From an uncultured Roseicyclus sp. (GTDB lineage Bacteria > Pseudomonadota > Alphaproteobacteria > Rhodobacterales > Rhodobacteraceae), in contig CANLXA010000002.1 of the NCBI GenBank assembly GCA_947494975.1, forward strand, positions 868,001 through 932,000: a DNA stretch of 64,000 nt. The letters are read 5' to 3'. The notes beneath the pieces are model-generated. The model saw only the letters and a program-made list of their open reading frames with translations. It was not told the origin of the DNA and did not search any database. Made by a program: the position numbers and the translations under genes. Each line of letters opens with the position of its first letter. Positions within the stretch are counted from its first letter, which is position 1. Below, piece after piece: positions 45,863 to 56,216 of the stretch.

Positions 45863-46245
45863 GCCGTTTGCCGGGCCTCCTCCAACCATTCCTTGGCGCT
45901 GGCCTCATTGTCGAAGGACCGGATCTCATATCCCGGGATCAGCGCGCTTTCGAAGGCCGCGCCGGCCCGGAACAGCTGATTGTGGGTGACAAGGGCGCAA
46001 CGGTCGAGCTGATGCAGCATCGCCATCATCTGCGGCCAGTGGCGCAGCTCCACGCCAATCGCGCCCAGGCTCGGCCATTCCGCCCCCTGATCCACCATCA
46101 GCAGATCGCCATGGGCCATCCCGTCCATCTCGGTCGACATGGCCTGCAGCCCGACCTCCATGGTCGTCGCGTCCAGCGCCCCCGACAGCGCGACACGCAG
46201 GGAATTGGGGCCGATGCGGTCCACCGTGAAATGAGCCTCTGACAT
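45859..46245 (-). CDS. STAS/SpoIIAA-like protein
   Basis: 128 residues matching the SpoIIAA-like/STAS fold: VALSGALDATTMEVGLQAM, LLMVDQGAEWP and a final IRSFDNEASAKEWLEEA, a typical closing helix of that family. GGAGG supports the ATG at 46245. Its role and partner are unknown. Confidence 0.78.
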   Translation of the reverse strand: MSEAHFTVDRIGPNSLRVALSGALDATTMEVGLQAMSTEMDGMAHGDLLMVDQGAEWPSLGAIGVELRHWPQMMAMLHQLDRCALVTHNQLFRAGAAFESALIPGYEIRSFDNEASAKEWLEEARQTA

Positions 46246-46328
46246 CGTATTCCTCCCGTCGAAGACATGTGATGCCAGCACGCTAGCAAGGCGCCTTCGA
46301 TGGCGCCTTGATGCGCGTCAAACGGACG

Positions 46329-47543
46329 TCAGAAAAATGCCTGCAGCCCGGTTTGCGCCCGGCCCAGGATCAGGGCGTGCACATCGTGCGTGCCCTCGTA
46401 GGTATTGACTGTCTCCAGGTTCTGAGCGTGGCGCATGACGTGGTATTCGGCCATGATCCCGTTGCCCCCATGCATGTCGCGGGCATGGCGTGCAATTTCC
46501 AACGCCTTGCCGCAATTGTTGCGCTTGATCAGGGAGATCACCTCCGGTGCGCAGGTGCCCTCGTCCATCATTCGGCCGGCGCGCAGGGCGGCTTGCAACC
46601 CCAATGCAATCTCCGTCTGCATATCGGCGAGCTTCTTCTGGAACAGCTGGGTCTGAGCCAAGGGCTTGCCGAATTGCACCCGGTCCAGCCCGTATTGCCG
46701 CGCGCGGTGCCAGCAATCTTCCGCGGCCCCCATCGTGCCCCAGGCAATGCCGTAGCGCGCCCGGTTCAGGCAGCCGAACGGACCTTTGAGGCCTTCTACG
46801 CCGGGCAGAAGCGCGTCTTCTCCAACCTCGACATTGTCCATGACAATCTCACCGGTGACGCTGGCGCGCAGGCTCAGCTTGCCGCCGATCTTGGGCGCGG
46901 ACAGGCCCTTCATGCCTTTTTCCAGCACGAAGCCCCGGATCTTGCCGCCATGGGCGTCTGATTTTGCCCAGACCACGAAGACATCGGCAATGGGTGCGTT
47001 TGAGATCCACATCTTCGCACCGTTCAGGACATAGCCGCCCTCGGTCTTCTTGGCAGTCGTCTTCATGCCGGCCGGATCGCTGCCCGCATCTGGTTCTGTC
47101 AGGCCAAAGCACCCGATCAGCGTCCCCGCCGCGAGGCCGGGGAGGTATTTCTGGCGTTGCTCTTCGGTTCCATAGGCGTGGATCGGATACATCACGAGGC
47201 TGGATTGCACCGACATCATCGAGCGATAGCCGCTGTCGACCCGCTCCACCTCCCGCGCGACCAGGCCATAGGTCACGTACCCCGCGCCAAGGCCGCCATA
47301 TTCCTCGGGGATTGTGGTGCCGAGAAGGCCCATTTCGCCCATCTGGGCAAAGACCTCGGGCACGACCGTCTCATTCAGGTAGGCGTCATTCACACCCGGC
47401 AGCAGCTTGTCCTGCGCAAAGCTGCGCGCGCTGTCCGCGATCATGCGCTCGTCTTCGTGCAGCTGGTCGTTCAGGTGGAACGGATCGGTCCAGTCGAACG
47501 GGGCAAGGGACGGGCCGGTATGGCGGGTTTGACCGTCGGGCAT
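46329..47543 (-). CDS. gcdH: Glutaryl-CoA dehydrogenase
   Basis: Acyl-CoA dehydrogenase of 404 residues. The combination of [32 protein letters not shown] and the C-terminal [12 protein letters not shown]...[22 protein letters not shown] is typical of the glutaryl-CoA branch, which oxidises and decarboxylates glutaryl-CoA to crotonyl-CoA in lysine and tryptophan breakdown. GGAGG precedes the ATG at 47543. The longer frame upstream is unsupported. Confidence 0.92.
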   Translation of the reverse strand: MPDGQTRHTGPSLAPFDWTDPFHLNDQLHEDERMIADSARSFAQDKLLPGVNDAYLNETVVPEVFAQMGEMGLLGTTIPEEYGGLGAGYVTYGLVAREVERVDSGYRSMMSVQSSLVMYPIHAYGTEEQRQKYLPGLAAGTLIGCFGLTEPDAGSDPAGMKTTAKKTEGGYVLNGAKMWISNAPIADVFVVWAKSDAHGGKIRGFVLEKGMKGLSAPKIGGKLSLRASVTGEIVMDNVEVGEDALLPGVEGLKGPFGCLNRARYGIAWGTMGAAEDCWHRARQYGLDRVQFGKPLAQTQLFQKKLADMQTEIALGLQAALRAGRMMDEGTCAPEVISLIKRNNCGKALEIARHARDMHGGNGIMAEYHVMRHAQNLETVNTYEGTHDVHALILGRAQTGLQAFF

Positions 47544-47658
47544 GGGAACCTCCTGTTGGCTTTGGGCAATTTGGGCGCCCGGACGCGCCTTGGCAAGGGT
47601 GGTGGCTTGCCGCGCCCCGGCGGGCAGGTTAGCGTTCCGGAGCGGGGAGGCGTGCAGC

Positions 47659-48639
47659 GTGTCAGGACGGGAATTGCCGAATATTTTGAAGGGTTTGCGC
47701 TTGCCTGTCGTGGGTAGTCCGATGTTCATCGTGTCCGGCCCGGACCTGGTGATCGCGCAATGTTGTGCGGGAATCATCGGCTCGTTTCCCGCCCTGAACG
47801 CCCGCGAGGCCGAGGGCGACCCAGTGATGTTGGAGATTTGGCTGCAGCGGATTACCGAGGCGCTGGATGCCTGGAATCAGGCCAATCCCGATCGGCCCGC
47901 CGCGCCCTTCGCCGTGAACCAGATCGTCCATCGCTCCAACAGCAGGCTGGAGCGGGATCTTGAGATTTGCGCCAAATGGAAGGTGCCGATCTGGATCACC
48001 TCGCTTGGCGCGCGGGTCGAAGTGAACGAGGCCGCGCATTCCTGTGGCGGTATCGCCTTGCATGATGTGATCAACAACACTTTTGCGCGGAAGGCGATCT
48101 CCAAGGGCGCGGATGGCCTGATTGCGGTGGCTGCCGGGGCCGGGGGCCATGCGGGCCCGCAATCGCCCTTCGCACTGGTGCAGGAAATCAGGGAATGGTT
48201 CGACGGCCCGCTCTTGCTGAGTGGCTCCATCGCCACCGGTGGCGCGGTTCTGGCGGCGCAGGCCATGGGGGCGGATCTGGCCTATATCGGCTCCCCCTTC
48301 ATTGCCACGGAAGAGGCCAACGCCGTGGCGGATTACAAGCAGATGATCGTTGATGGCGGGGCGGAAGACATCGTGACATCTTCATTGTTTACAGGAGTTT
48401 CAGGCAATTACTTAAAGCCGTCCATCGCGGCGGCCGGGATGGATCCGGACACGTTGGACAGCGCTGATGCAACGTCGATGAATTTTGCCGGTGGGTCATC
48501 GAAACCCAAGGCATGGAGCGCGATTTGGGGGTCCGGGCAAGGCATCGGTGCGGTGAAGGCGGTAGAGCCCGTGGCCGCCTTGGTCGACCGGTTGGAGCGG
48601 GAATATGTGGCGGCGCGCGCCGCGATTGGGGGCAAGTGA
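47659..48639 (+). CDS. Nitronate monooxygenase / 2-nitropropane dioxygenase family
   Basis: FMN-dependent TIM barrel, 326 residues. It begins near [26 protein letters not shown] and has the FMN-phosphate motif [16 protein letters not shown] and a later [16 protein letters not shown] prefer the GTG at 47659, with GGGGAGG at 47644-47650, because it includes the first strand (PVVGSPMF) needed for the barrel. It is the first of four coupled genes reaching 51282; its stop overlaps the next ATG. Confidence 0.9.
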   Translation: MSGRELPNILKGLRLPVVGSPMFIVSGPDLVIAQCCAGIIGSFPALNAREAEGDPVMLEIWLQRITEALDAWNQANPDRPAAPFAVNQIVHRSNSRLERDLEICAKWKVPIWITSLGARVEVNEAAHSCGGIALHDVINNTFARKAISKGADGLIAVAAGAGGHAGPQSPFALVQEIREWFDGPLLLSGSIATGGAVLAAQAMGADLAYIGSPFIATEEANAVADYKQMIVDGGAEDIVTSSLFTGVSGNYLKPSIAAAGMDPDTLDSADATSMNFAGGSSKPKAWSAIWGSGQGIGAVKAVEPVAALVDRLEREYVAARAAIGGK

Positions 48640-49874
48640 TGGATCTGGGTGTTTCGGATCGGGTGAAACCATTGGTGGAGGCCGTGCGCCGCATGGTGCG
48701 CGACGAGATTGCACCCCAGGACGCGGAGTACCACGCGGAGGTGGGACGACATCCGTCCGGCGACCGGTTCGCGATGACGGACCGTCAGATTGAGATCCTT
48801 ACATCTCTGAAAGAAAAGGCAAAAAAGGCTGAGCTTTGGAATTTCTGGCTGACGGATTCCGACAAGGGCTACGGCTTGTCGACGGTGGAATATGCCTATC
48901 TGGCGGAAGAGATGGGAGCCGTTTCCATCGCGCCCGAGATATTCAATTGCAACGCGCCCGATACCGGCAACATGGAGGTGTTGGAGCGCTATGGGACGGA
49001 CCCGCAACGCGCGCGCTGGCTGCCGGATTTGATGGAGGGCAAAACGCGGTCCGCGTATCTGATGACAGAGCCAGATGTCGCGTCGTCCGATGCGACCCAG
49101 ATTTCGCTAAAATGCGAACGACAGGGTGAAGGTTGGGTCCTAAACGGCGAGAAATACTGGGCAACCGGCGCCGGTGATCCGCGCTGTGCCCTCTACATCG
49201 TGATGGCGTGCACCGATCCAGACGGGCCGAAACACGCGCGGCACACGATGCTGCTGGTGCCGTCGGACGCGCCGGGGATCGAGAAGCTGCGCCCCATGGA
49301 AGTGTTCGGCCACGATGACGCCCCCCATGGCCACATGCATATCCGGTTCACGGATGTGCGCGTGGGGGGCGATGCGGTTGTATTGGGCGAGGCGCGCGGC
49401 TTCGAAGTGGCGCAAGGGCGCCTTGGGCCGGGGCGCATCCATCACTGCATGCGTGCCATCGGCCGCGCCGAATATGCCCTTGAATTGATGGTGAAACGGG
49501 GCCTCGGGCGCGAGGCATTTGGAAAACGCCTCGTCGATTTGGGGGCGAATTACGACATCATCGCCAATGCCCGCATCGAGATCGAGATGACGCGCCTGTT
49601 GTGCCTGAAAGCGGCGTGGATGATGGACCATGCCGGTGTGCGTGCGGCCCAGCCCTGGATCTCCAAGGTGAAGGTGCAGGCCCCGTTGATGGCCCTTAAG
49701 GTCGTGGACGAAGCGATGCAGATGTATGGCGCGACGGGGTTGAGCCAAGACACGCCCTTGGCGCGGCTTTGGGCGGACTTGCGGACGCTGCGGCTGGCCG
49801 ACGGGCCGGACGCTGTGCACCGGCGGCAGGTCGCGCGCACCGAGCTGCGCAAGTATTCCAACGACGCGCCATGA
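48639..49874 (+). CDS. Acyl-CoA dehydrogenase, ACAD10/11- and LvaC-like
   Basis: About 411 residues. FAD and substrate motifs include LMTEPDVASSDATQI, LNGEKYWATGAGDPRC, QMYGATGLSQDTPLAR and a final RLADGPDAVHRRQVAR. This branch is related to ACAD10/ACAD11. The ATG at 48639 overlaps the upstream stop, and the stop overlaps the phosphotransferase gene start. Pairing with that kinase suggests processing of 4-hydroxyacyl-CoAs; this is inference from gene order and family. Confidence 0.9.
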   Translation: MDLGVSDRVKPLVEAVRRMVRDEIAPQDAEYHAEVGRHPSGDRFAMTDRQIEILTSLKEKAKKAELWNFWLTDSDKGYGLSTVEYAYLAEEMGAVSIAPEIFNCNAPDTGNMEVLERYGTDPQRARWLPDLMEGKTRSAYLMTEPDVASSDATQISLKCERQGEGWVLNGEKYWATGAGDPRCALYIVMACTDPDGPKHARHTMLLVPSDAPGIEKLRPMEVFGHDDAPHGHMHIRFTDVRVGGDAVVLGEARGFEVAQGRLGPGRIHHCMRAIGRAEYALELMVKRGLGREAFGKRLVDLGANYDIIANARIEIEMTRLLCLKAAWMMDHAGVRAAQPWISKVKVQAPLMALKVVDEAMQMYGATGLSQDTPLARLWADLRTLRLADGPDAVHRRQVARTELRKYSNDAP

Positions 49875-50878
49875 GCCTGGATCTTGACCGTCTGACTCCC
49901 TGGTTGGAGGCGAATGTCGGGTGGCAAGGCCCTGTTTCCGCAACCAAAATTCAGGGCGGGCAATCGAACCCGACTTATCTGCTGAAGGGCGACGGGCGCA
50001 GGCTTGTGTTACGCCGAAAGCCGCCGGGCAAATTGCTGAAATCGGCCCATGCTGTGGATCGGGAGTTTCGCGTGCAACGCGCCCTGGCCGACAGCGCCGT
50101 GCCCGTGGCGCAGATGCTGGCCCTTTGTGAAGACGATGATGTGATCGGATCGAGTTTCTACGTGATGGGCCATGTCGCCGGACGTACCTTCGACGATCCA
50201 CGCCTCGACGAGCTGCCGTTGAATGAGAGGTCAAGTTATATCAATGAGATGGGGCGCGTTCTTGCAGCGGTGCATCAAGTTGATCTTGAGGCGACCGGCC
50301 TGTCGGATTACGGACCGACCGGCAACTATTTTCGCCGCCAGGTCGATCGCTGGTCGGGCCAGTACCGCGCCAGCGAAACCGACAAGATCGAACCAATGGA
50401 CCGGCTGATCGCCGCGATGGATTTGGCCTGTCCGGACGATGACGGCCGGGTGGCGCTGGTCCATGGCGATTACCGGATCGACAACCTGATGTTTGCCCCG
50501 GATCGGCCTCAAATCCTTGCCGTGCTGGATTGGGAATTATCGACGCTTGGCCACCCGTTTGCCGATCTCGCCGCGGTGATCATGCAATGGCAGATGCCGC
50601 CGGGGGACCAAGGGCGCGGCCTGCGCGGTATCGACCGGGTGGCTCAGGGGCTTCCGAGCGACGCGGACTTCGTGGCGGCCTATTGTGCGCGTATGGGGCT
50701 GAAGAAAATTGATAATTTTGGGTTCTACGTTGCGTTTTGCTTCTTTCGGATGGGGGCGATCTTGCAAGGGGTGATGAAACGCGCGCTGGATGGCAACGCC
50801 TCTGACCCCGAGCGCGGCCTGCGGCTCGGGGCCTTTGTTCCGCTCTATGCCGAAGCGGGTCTGGAGGCGTTGGGATGA
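49871..50878 (+). CDS. Aminoglycoside-phosphotransferase-like kinase, LvaA-like
   Basis: About 335 residues with the APH/ChoK kinase fold. The nucleotide loop is GGQSNPTYLL, LVLRRKPPG holds the lysine, the catalytic loop is LVHGDYRIDNLMF and the metal site is AVLDWELSTLGHPFADLA. Kinases of this type beside acyl-CoA dehydrogenases phosphorylate the 4-hydroxyl of 4-hydroxyacyl-CoAs. It overlaps the dehydrogenase by ATGA. Confidence 0.9.
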   Translation: MSLDLDRLTPWLEANVGWQGPVSATKIQGGQSNPTYLLKGDGRRLVLRRKPPGKLLKSAHAVDREFRVQRALADSAVPVAQMLALCEDDDVIGSSFYVMGHVAGRTFDDPRLDELPLNERSSYINEMGRVLAAVHQVDLEATGLSDYGPTGNYFRRQVDRWSGQYRASETDKIEPMDRLIAAMDLACPDDDGRVALVHGDYRIDNLMFAPDRPQILAVLDWELSTLGHPFADLAAVIMQWQMPPGDQGRGLRGIDRVAQGLPSDADFVAAYCARMGLKKIDNFGFYVAFCFFRMGAILQGVMKRALDGNASDPERGLRLGAFVPLYAEAGLEALG

Positions 50879-51282
50879 GCGGTTTGGACCCCCGGTTGAA
50901 GGAAACCGCCTATCCGTTGGAATTGCATCTTGGATACACGCTGACGGATTGGTCCAAGGATATCGCGGTGGTGGAACTGCCGTTGGCGGATCATGTGAAG
51001 AACCGGCTAGATCTGCCCCATGGCGGCGTTCACGCAACGCTTCTGGATACGGCGATGGGATATGCCGGTTGCTTCACCGGCGATCCGGACAATGCGCAGA
51101 TGGCGCTGACATTGTCCCTGACTGTCAATTACCTGTCCCGACCCAAGGGGAACCGGTTGATCGCGACGGCGCGACGTATAGGTGGGGGGCGTTCGACATT
51201 CTTCGCCGAAGGAGACGTGTGCGACGAGACAGGAGAGCTCATAGCCAGTGCGACCGGCGTGTTTCGATACCGAAAGGGATGA
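50875..51282 (+). CDS. PaaI-type thioesterase (hotdog fold)
   Basis: 135 residues. The hotdog motif NRLDLPHGGVHATLLDTAMGYA is followed by LSLTVNYLSRPKG. It probably hydrolyses acyl-CoA thioesters. Last gene of the coupled block, overlapping the kinase by ATGA. Confidence 0.88.
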   Translation: MSGLDPRLKETAYPLELHLGYTLTDWSKDIAVVELPLADHVKNRLDLPHGGVHATLLDTAMGYAGCFTGDPDNAQMALTLSLTVNYLSRPKGNRLIATARRIGGGRSTFFAEGDVCDETGELIASATGVFRYRKG

Positions 51283-51401
51283 GTTATCCACAGGAGAGCT
51301 ATCGATCGGTTAATCTTCTATAACCATTTCTGGATGAGATTCGCCACTATCCTCCGTCAACTGCACCCTGATCTTTACAATTTCCAACATTCTTCCACAC
51401 A

Positions 51402-52586
51402 TCACGTTAACGTCTCAAGCATATCTGGAATCCGGGCTTTGAAACGGAAGAAGCCGTGAGTGGCATGGGGCCAAGCGGTGGCATCCCAAGGCCGAATCCG
51501 CTGAACGAGACGGATATCGTCGGCCTCCAATGTCGTTCGCAACCGCCCCAGGGCGGAGGCCGTGGGGCCGACCGGGGCATAAGGGGTCACGACCTGTTCC
51601 AATCCCATCTCCCTGGCCCAGGTCGCGATGATATCGGGCGTTGCGGAGCATGGTCCGGCATCCCCCATCCGGCCACGCCATCGTGCTCGCGCGTCGTCCA
51701 ACGCGCCCTGCGTGAAGCGCGCCACATTGGGTGTCACGGGGCGGCGGGAGCGACCACCGGTTGCCACAAGAGCCGCGTGGGCCACCGGCCCGTCGATCTG
51801 GTCCAAAAGAAAGCCGGGCGACAGATCATCTTCGTGTAACAGGATGCCGGTGCGCAGGCCCGGTTGCACCTCATCGCCAATGGGTGAATCGCGCCAAACC
51901 GGGTGAGGCGGACCGGACAACGGCTCGGCCTGGATATTCAGCCGCCCTCCCGGATCGTGGCGCCCTTCGGTGTATTTCGAGATGTTGGAGGCGCGGGCGA
52001 TGTAGTGTTTGCCCTTGGTTTGCAGCCCCGCCACCCATCGCCAACTGAGCGTGTTCGATGCCGGATCCCCGTCCAGCAAATGCCGCAAGAAGAAATCCGC
52101 GCCGGCTTGCCACGGCAGGCCAAGGGTGAAAATCCAGATCGAGGCAAACCACATGCGGGCGTGGTTGTGCAGGTACCCGGTTTCGATCAGTTCGGCGGCC
52201 CAATCATTGAAAGCGGCGATGTCGGTCTGGCCCGCCTCGGCCTCCGCGAGCCCGGGAACGTCACCGAGACCGTCGAGATCCCTCAGGTAATCCGCCCAAA
52301 TCTGCGGGCGAAGCTCCAGCCAGCCCTTCCAATAGGTTCGCCAGAACACTTCCTGCACGAATTTCTCGGCCCCAGATGGAGAGAACCGCCCAAGCACGGC
52401 CTGCAAAACCTCCTCCTCGGTCAGCAGCCGATGGCGCAGGTATGGCGACAATTGCGAGACATGGGGATGCCCCTGATTGGGCAGGTCATAATTGCGTTTG
52501 GCCGCATAGTCGCGCCCGGCGCGGGGGACAAAAGCCGAGAGACGCTCAAGCGCTGCGGCGCGGGTTGCGGGAAAGTCTTTGTTCAT
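51402..52586 (-). CDS. Photolyase/cryptochrome-like FAD protein with possibly permuted domains
   Basis: 394 residues. Residues ~5-235 match the FAD-binding helical domain of photolyases (QLSPYLRHRLLTEEEVL, then HNHARMWFASIWIFTLG and DGDPASNTLSWRWVAGLQ). A normal photolyase has an alpha/beta antenna domain of about 200 residues before this, which is missing here. Instead the C-terminal ~150 residues look like an alpha/beta domain: an LLHEDDLSP strand near its start and WPHATHGFFRFKARIP near its end, typical of the end of the antenna domain. Whether it repairs DNA or senses light is unknown. Confidence 0.8.
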   Translation of the reverse strand: MNKDFPATRAAALERLSAFVPRAGRDYAAKRNYDLPNQGHPHVSQLSPYLRHRLLTEEEVLQAVLGRFSPSGAEKFVQEVFWRTYWKGWLELRPQIWADYLRDLDGLGDVPGLAEAEAGQTDIAAFNDWAAELIETGYLHNHARMWFASIWIFTLGLPWQAGADFFLRHLLDGDPASNTLSWRWVAGLQTKGKHYIARASNISKYTEGRHDPGGRLNIQAEPLSGPPHPVWRDSPIGDEVQPGLRTGILLHEDDLSPGFLLDQIDGPVAHAALVATGGRSRRPVTPNVARFTQGALDDARARWRGRMGDAGPCSATPDIIATWAREMGLEQVVTPYAPVGPTASALGRLRTTLEADDIRLVQRIRPWDATAWPHATHGFFRFKARIPDMLETLT

Positions 52587-52647
52587 CTTGCGCGAGGTAT
52601 TGTGCCGCCTGAAACCGTCAACCCATGAGAATTCGACGGGGCGTGCC

Positions 52648-52677
52648 CTTGCAGCCCCCCGGGGGCAGACATAAGAC
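52648..52677 (+). promoter_or_regulatory. Possible promoter of clpP
   Basis: CTTGCA at 52648-52653 and TAAGAC at 52672-52677 are suitably spaced for a promoter 35 bp upstream of the clpP start. The region between is a C-run then a G-run. A heat-shock sigma factor is plausible for clpP, but the match is weak. Confidence 0.25.
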
Positions 52678-52711
52678 TCAGGGGCAACGCTGAATTCGAG
52701 AGGCAGGCCCG

Positions 52712-53332
52712 ATGCAAGATCCCGCAGAATATTACATGAACACCCTGGTGCCCATGGTTGTCGAACAGACGAGCCGGGGGGAGCGGGCCTACGACATTTT
52801 CTCGCGCCTCCTGAAGGAGCGGATCATTTTCGTGTCCGGGCCGGTGCATGACGGCATGTCGAGCCTGATCGTGGCGCAGCTGCTGCACCTTGAGGCGGAA
52901 AACCCGTCCAAGGAGATCAGCATGTATATCAACTCCCCGGGCGGGGTGGTGACGTCCGGCCTCTCGATCTACGACACCATGCAGTACATCCGCCCCAAGA
53001 TCAGCACTTTGTGTGTGGGGCAGGCGGCATCGATGGGCTCGCTCCTGCTGCAGGCGGGCGAGAAGGGGATGCGCATGTCACTGCCCAATTCGCGCATCAT
53101 GGTGCACCAGCCCTCCGGTGGCTACCAGGGCCAGGCGACCGACATCATGATCCACGCGCAGGAAACCCAAAAGCTTAAAGACCGCCTTAACCAAATCTAT
53201 GTGAAGCATACCGGACAGACCTTTGAATCTGTTGTTGAGGCATTGGAGCGGGACAATTTCATGGATCCCGAACAGGCCAAGGACTGGGGCCTGATCGACG
53301 AGATCGTTGAAAGCCGTGGTGACGCGGAGTGA
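52712..53332 (+). CDS. clpP: ATP-dependent Clp protease proteolytic subunit
   Basis: 206 residues. The catalytic triad is intact: Ser107 in GQAASMGS, His132 in MVHQPSGG and Asp181 in ALERDNFM. It forms a tetradecameric barrel that degrades proteins unfolded by ClpX, encoded 157 bp downstream. GAGAGG lies just before the ATG. Confidence 0.97.
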   Translation: MQDPAEYYMNTLVPMVVEQTSRGERAYDIFSRLLKERIIFVSGPVHDGMSSLIVAQLLHLEAENPSKEISMYINSPGGVVTSGLSIYDTMQYIRPKISTLCVGQAASMGSLLLQAGEKGMRMSLPNSRIMVHQPSGGYQGQATDIMIHAQETQKLKDRLNQIYVKHTGQTFESVVEALERDNFMDPEQAKDWGLIDEIVESRGDAE

Positions 53333-53342
53333 TGATGCAGTG

Positions 53343-53363
53343 CGGCCCCACCTGACGGGGCCG
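53343..53363. terminator. Hairpin after clpP
   Basis: CGGCCCC (53343-53349) pairs with GGGGCCG (53357-53363) around a 7-nt loop, 10 bp after the clpP stop. There is no T-run, so it may only partly end transcription before clpX. Confidence 0.45.
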
Positions 53364-53489
53364 TGATCCTGCCTTGGGAATTTGCGATTGTGACCCGGGC
53401 AGGGGTCAATTAGGCTGAAGGAAATCCGGGCCGGTATCCGGCCCCCGGCGTGCCATTACGCATCGTCGGGCGCGCGTGAGGAAGACGAT

Positions 53490-54758
53490 ATGGCAAGTAA
53501 TTCCGGCAGCGATTCCAAGAATACGCTCTACTGCTCGTTCTGCGGCAAAAGCCAGCACGAGGTCCGCAAGTTGATCGCGGGTCCAACGGTGTTCATCTGT
53601 GATGAATGCGTCGAATTGTGCATGGATATCATCCGGGAAGAAACCAAATCCTCTGGTCTGAAAAGCGGTGAAGACGGTGTGCCGAACCCGCAGGAAATCT
53701 GCAGCGTGCTGGACGATTACGTGATCGGCCAGGCCCACGCCAAGCGGGTTCTGTCCGTGGCCGTCCATAACCATTACAAGCGCCTGAACCATTCCGGAAA
53801 ATCCGAGATCGAACTGGCGAAGTCGAACATCCTGCTGATCGGCCCCACGGGCTGTGGCAAGACGCTCCTCGCCCAGACATTGGCGCGTATTCTGGATGTG
53901 CCCTTCACGATGGCCGATGCCACCACGCTGACCGAAGCGGGCTATGTGGGGGAGGATGTCGAGAACATCATCCTGAAGCTCCTGCAGGCTTCCGAATACA
54001 ATGTCGACCGCGCACAGCGCGGGATCGTGTATATCGACGAGGTCGACAAGATCACGCGCAAGTCGGACAACCCCTCGATCACGCGCGACGTGTCGGGCGA
54101 GGGGGTCCAGCAAGCGCTTCTCAAGATCATGGAAGGCACTGTGGCGAGCGTTCCGCCGCAAGGTGGGCGCAAGCATCCGCAGCAGGAATTCCTGCAGGTC
54201 GACACCACGAACATCCTGTTCATCTGCGGCGGGGCCTTTGCGGGCCTCGACAAGATCATCGCGCAGCGTGGCAAGGGCTCGGCCATGGGCTTTGGCGCAG
54301 ATGTGCGGGATCCGGAAAGCAAGTCAGTGGGCGAGTATTTCAAGGATCTGGAGCCGGAGGATCTGTTGAAATTCGGCCTGATCCCGGAATTCGTAGGCCG
54401 CTTGCCGGTGATCGCGACGCTGGAAGACCTCGACGAAGACGCGCTTGTCACGATCCTGACGGCCCCGAAAAACGCGCTGGTCAAGCAGTACCAGCGTCTG
54501 TTCGAGCTGGAAGATGTGAAGCTGACCTTCACGGAGGACGCGCTGAGCGCGATTGCCAAACGCGCGATCCAGCGCAAGACCGGCGCTCGTGGCTTGCGGT
54601 CGATCATGGAAGATATCCTGCTCGACACGATGTTCGATATGCCGGGAACTGACAGCGTGGAAGAGGTTGTGGTGAACGAAGAGGCCGTCTCATCCGAGGC
54701 GCAGCCCCTGATGATCCATGCGGAACGCAAGAAGGAAGAGCCGGCGAGCGCGGGATGA
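53490..54758 (+). CDS. clpX: ATP-dependent Clp protease ATPase subunit
   Basis: 422 residues. The N-terminal zinc domain (YCSFCGK...ICDECVELC) is followed by an AAA+ module with Walker A GPTGCGKT and Walker [11 protein letters not shown], and by the IGF-type ClpP-docking region. It unfolds substrates and feeds them to ClpP. In alphaproteobacteria ClpXP drives CtrA turnover, consistent with the CtrA site seen earlier. It overlaps the next gene by ATGA. Confidence 0.97.
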   Translation: MASNSGSDSKNTLYCSFCGKSQHEVRKLIAGPTVFICDECVELCMDIIREETKSSGLKSGEDGVPNPQEICSVLDDYVIGQAHAKRVLSVAVHNHYKRLNHSGKSEIELAKSNILLIGPTGCGKTLLAQTLARILDVPFTMADATTLTEAGYVGEDVENIILKLLQASEYNVDRAQRGIVYIDEVDKITRKSDNPSITRDVSGEGVQQALLKIMEGTVASVPPQGGRKHPQQEFLQVDTTNILFICGGAFAGLDKIIAQRGKGSAMGFGADVRDPESKSVGEYFKDLEPEDLLKFGLIPEFVGRLPVIATLEDLDEDALVTILTAPKNALVKQYQRLFELEDVKLTFTEDALSAIAKRAIQRKTGARGLRSIMEDILLDTMFDMPGTDSVEEVVVNEEAVSSEAQPLMIHAERKKEEPASAG

Positions 54759-55126
54759 TCCGACGCATCAGCTCCGGCAGCGCCTTTGAAGAGACGGCGG
54801 GCTATTGCAGGGCTGTCGTGGCCAACAACATGGTCTTCGTTGCCGGCACCTGCGCCCAAGGCGACGAGATCCCGGCGGACACGAAAACCCAATGCGCCTC
54901 TGCGCTCGCCGTGATCGACAAGGCGCTTCAGGAGGCAGGCACCAATTTCGCCCATGTCGTGCGTGTCGTGTACTACCTGACGGATATTCGCGACTTCGAC
55001 GAGTGCCTGCCCGTCATCAGGGCGACCTTCGGGAGCAACCCGCCGGCTGGAACGATCGTCGAGGCCAAGCTGATCGACCCTGCGGACCGGATCGAAATCG
55101 AGGTAACGGCCGTCTTGCCGGATTGA
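54755..55126 (+). CDS. RidA-family protein
   Basis: 123 residues of the YjgF/RidA fold: [31 protein letters not shown], then [21 protein letters not shown] and a closing [13 protein letters not shown]. Family members deaminate reactive enamines and imines. The usual arginine is not obvious in the last strand, so it may be a distinct subgroup. Coupled to clpX by a 4-bp overlap. Confidence 0.85.
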   Translation: MIRRISSGSAFEETAGYCRAVVANNMVFVAGTCAQGDEIPADTKTQCASALAVIDKALQEAGTNFAHVVRVVYYLTDIRDFDECLPVIRATFGSNPPAGTIVEAKLIDPADRIEIEVTAVLPD

Positions 55127-55144
55127 TCCGGGCGCGGGTTGAGC

Positions 55145-56146
55145 TTAGCGCAGCCAGAGGTTCTCCCGCTTCAGGGTGTTGCGGATGGCTTGCTCGCGGC
55201 GGGGCAGGTTGTCACGATCAAACAGCGCGCGCGCTTTGTCGCCCTTGCCCTGATAGATCATCCGCTTCATCGGCTCATAGCCCTTCAGCACCTTCTTGAT
55301 CTTGTTGGGGGCGGACACTGCCTCCAGAGTATCGACAACATGTTGCGGCTCGCGGGCATAGAGCAGCGGCAGCACCCTGTAATGGCAGCTTGTCTTGCCG
55401 TCGATCCAGCCCGGCGCCAGCGCGTCACGCCCGCCGCCCAGGGCGTGGATCACAAGCGGCAGGGCCACCTGATCGAGCCACGGATCGAAGGTCTGACAGA
55501 CCAATTCCGGCGGGCGATCGTCCCGGATGGCCGTGGCATAGGCCGTCAGCCGCTCCCCGAACACGTTGGGGCAGGTGTAGTAGAAAAAACCCGCGTTGAA
55601 ATAGAGATAGCGCCGCCAGTATTCATCCGGCTGCGTCAGGTCGAGCGAGCTTTCGAAATCGAGGCCGAATTGGTCGTAAAGCGAACGCCAGATCTGCGTG
55701 TAGCCCGGCCCGTACAACTCCAACCGCGGCCAGGTGCCTTCGACGCGGCGGGAGGCGGAGGGTTTCGCGAAATCGATGGGCACCTTCGTGAGGTCATCAA
55801 GCACCAGCGTATCGGTATCGAAGAACATGAACGGCTCGCCCTTGGGCAAGGCGCTCAGCGCTTCGATCTTGTTGCCATAGGGGTAGATCTCTCCGAAGTG
55901 TTTGCTCTCAAATGGAATAATCTCGGCACCCAAGTCTGACAACAGTGCGCGAGCGGCGGTATCGGCCATGCGCGGATCGCGTGACCAATTGGGGCCGGGC
56001 TGCGGCTCACACACAAGAAACCGGCCCGGAAAATCGGGATTGGTCGCGCGAAAAGAGGCCGCGAACAGTGCTGCCTCGTATTGCAGGCGCCCGTTCTGGC
56101 CCACGATCATGACGTTGAATGGGGCTGGTTTGGCTTTGCGCGCCAT
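55145..56146 (-). CDS. Glycosyltransferase-like (GT-A) protein
   Basis: 333 residues. The N-terminus (NVMIVGQNGRLQYEAALFAASF) and the DTD motif in FMFFDTDTLVLDDL fit a nucleotide-sugar-binding GT-A fold. The C-terminus is basic and helical. There is no membrane segment. No family name or substrate can be given with confidence. It converges on ridA. Confidence 0.7.
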   Translation of the reverse strand: MARKAKPAPFNVMIVGQNGRLQYEAALFAASFRATNPDFPGRFLVCEPQPGPNWSRDPRMADTAARALLSDLGAEIIPFESKHFGEIYPYGNKIEALSALPKGEPFMFFDTDTLVLDDLTKVPIDFAKPSASRRVEGTWPRLELYGPGYTQIWRSLYDQFGLDFESSLDLTQPDEYWRRYLYFNAGFFYYTCPNVFGERLTAYATAIRDDRPPELVCQTFDPWLDQVALPLVIHALGGGRDALAPGWIDGKTSCHYRVLPLLYAREPQHVVDTLEAVSAPNKIKKVLKGYEPMKRMIYQGKGDKARALFDRDNLPRREQAIRNTLKRENLWLR

Positions 56147-56216
56147 GTCCGGTTGTCCCGCTGCTCTTGCTCTTTTGCGCGGACTATAGCGGGATCATCG
56201 GGATCGTGCCACGGGG

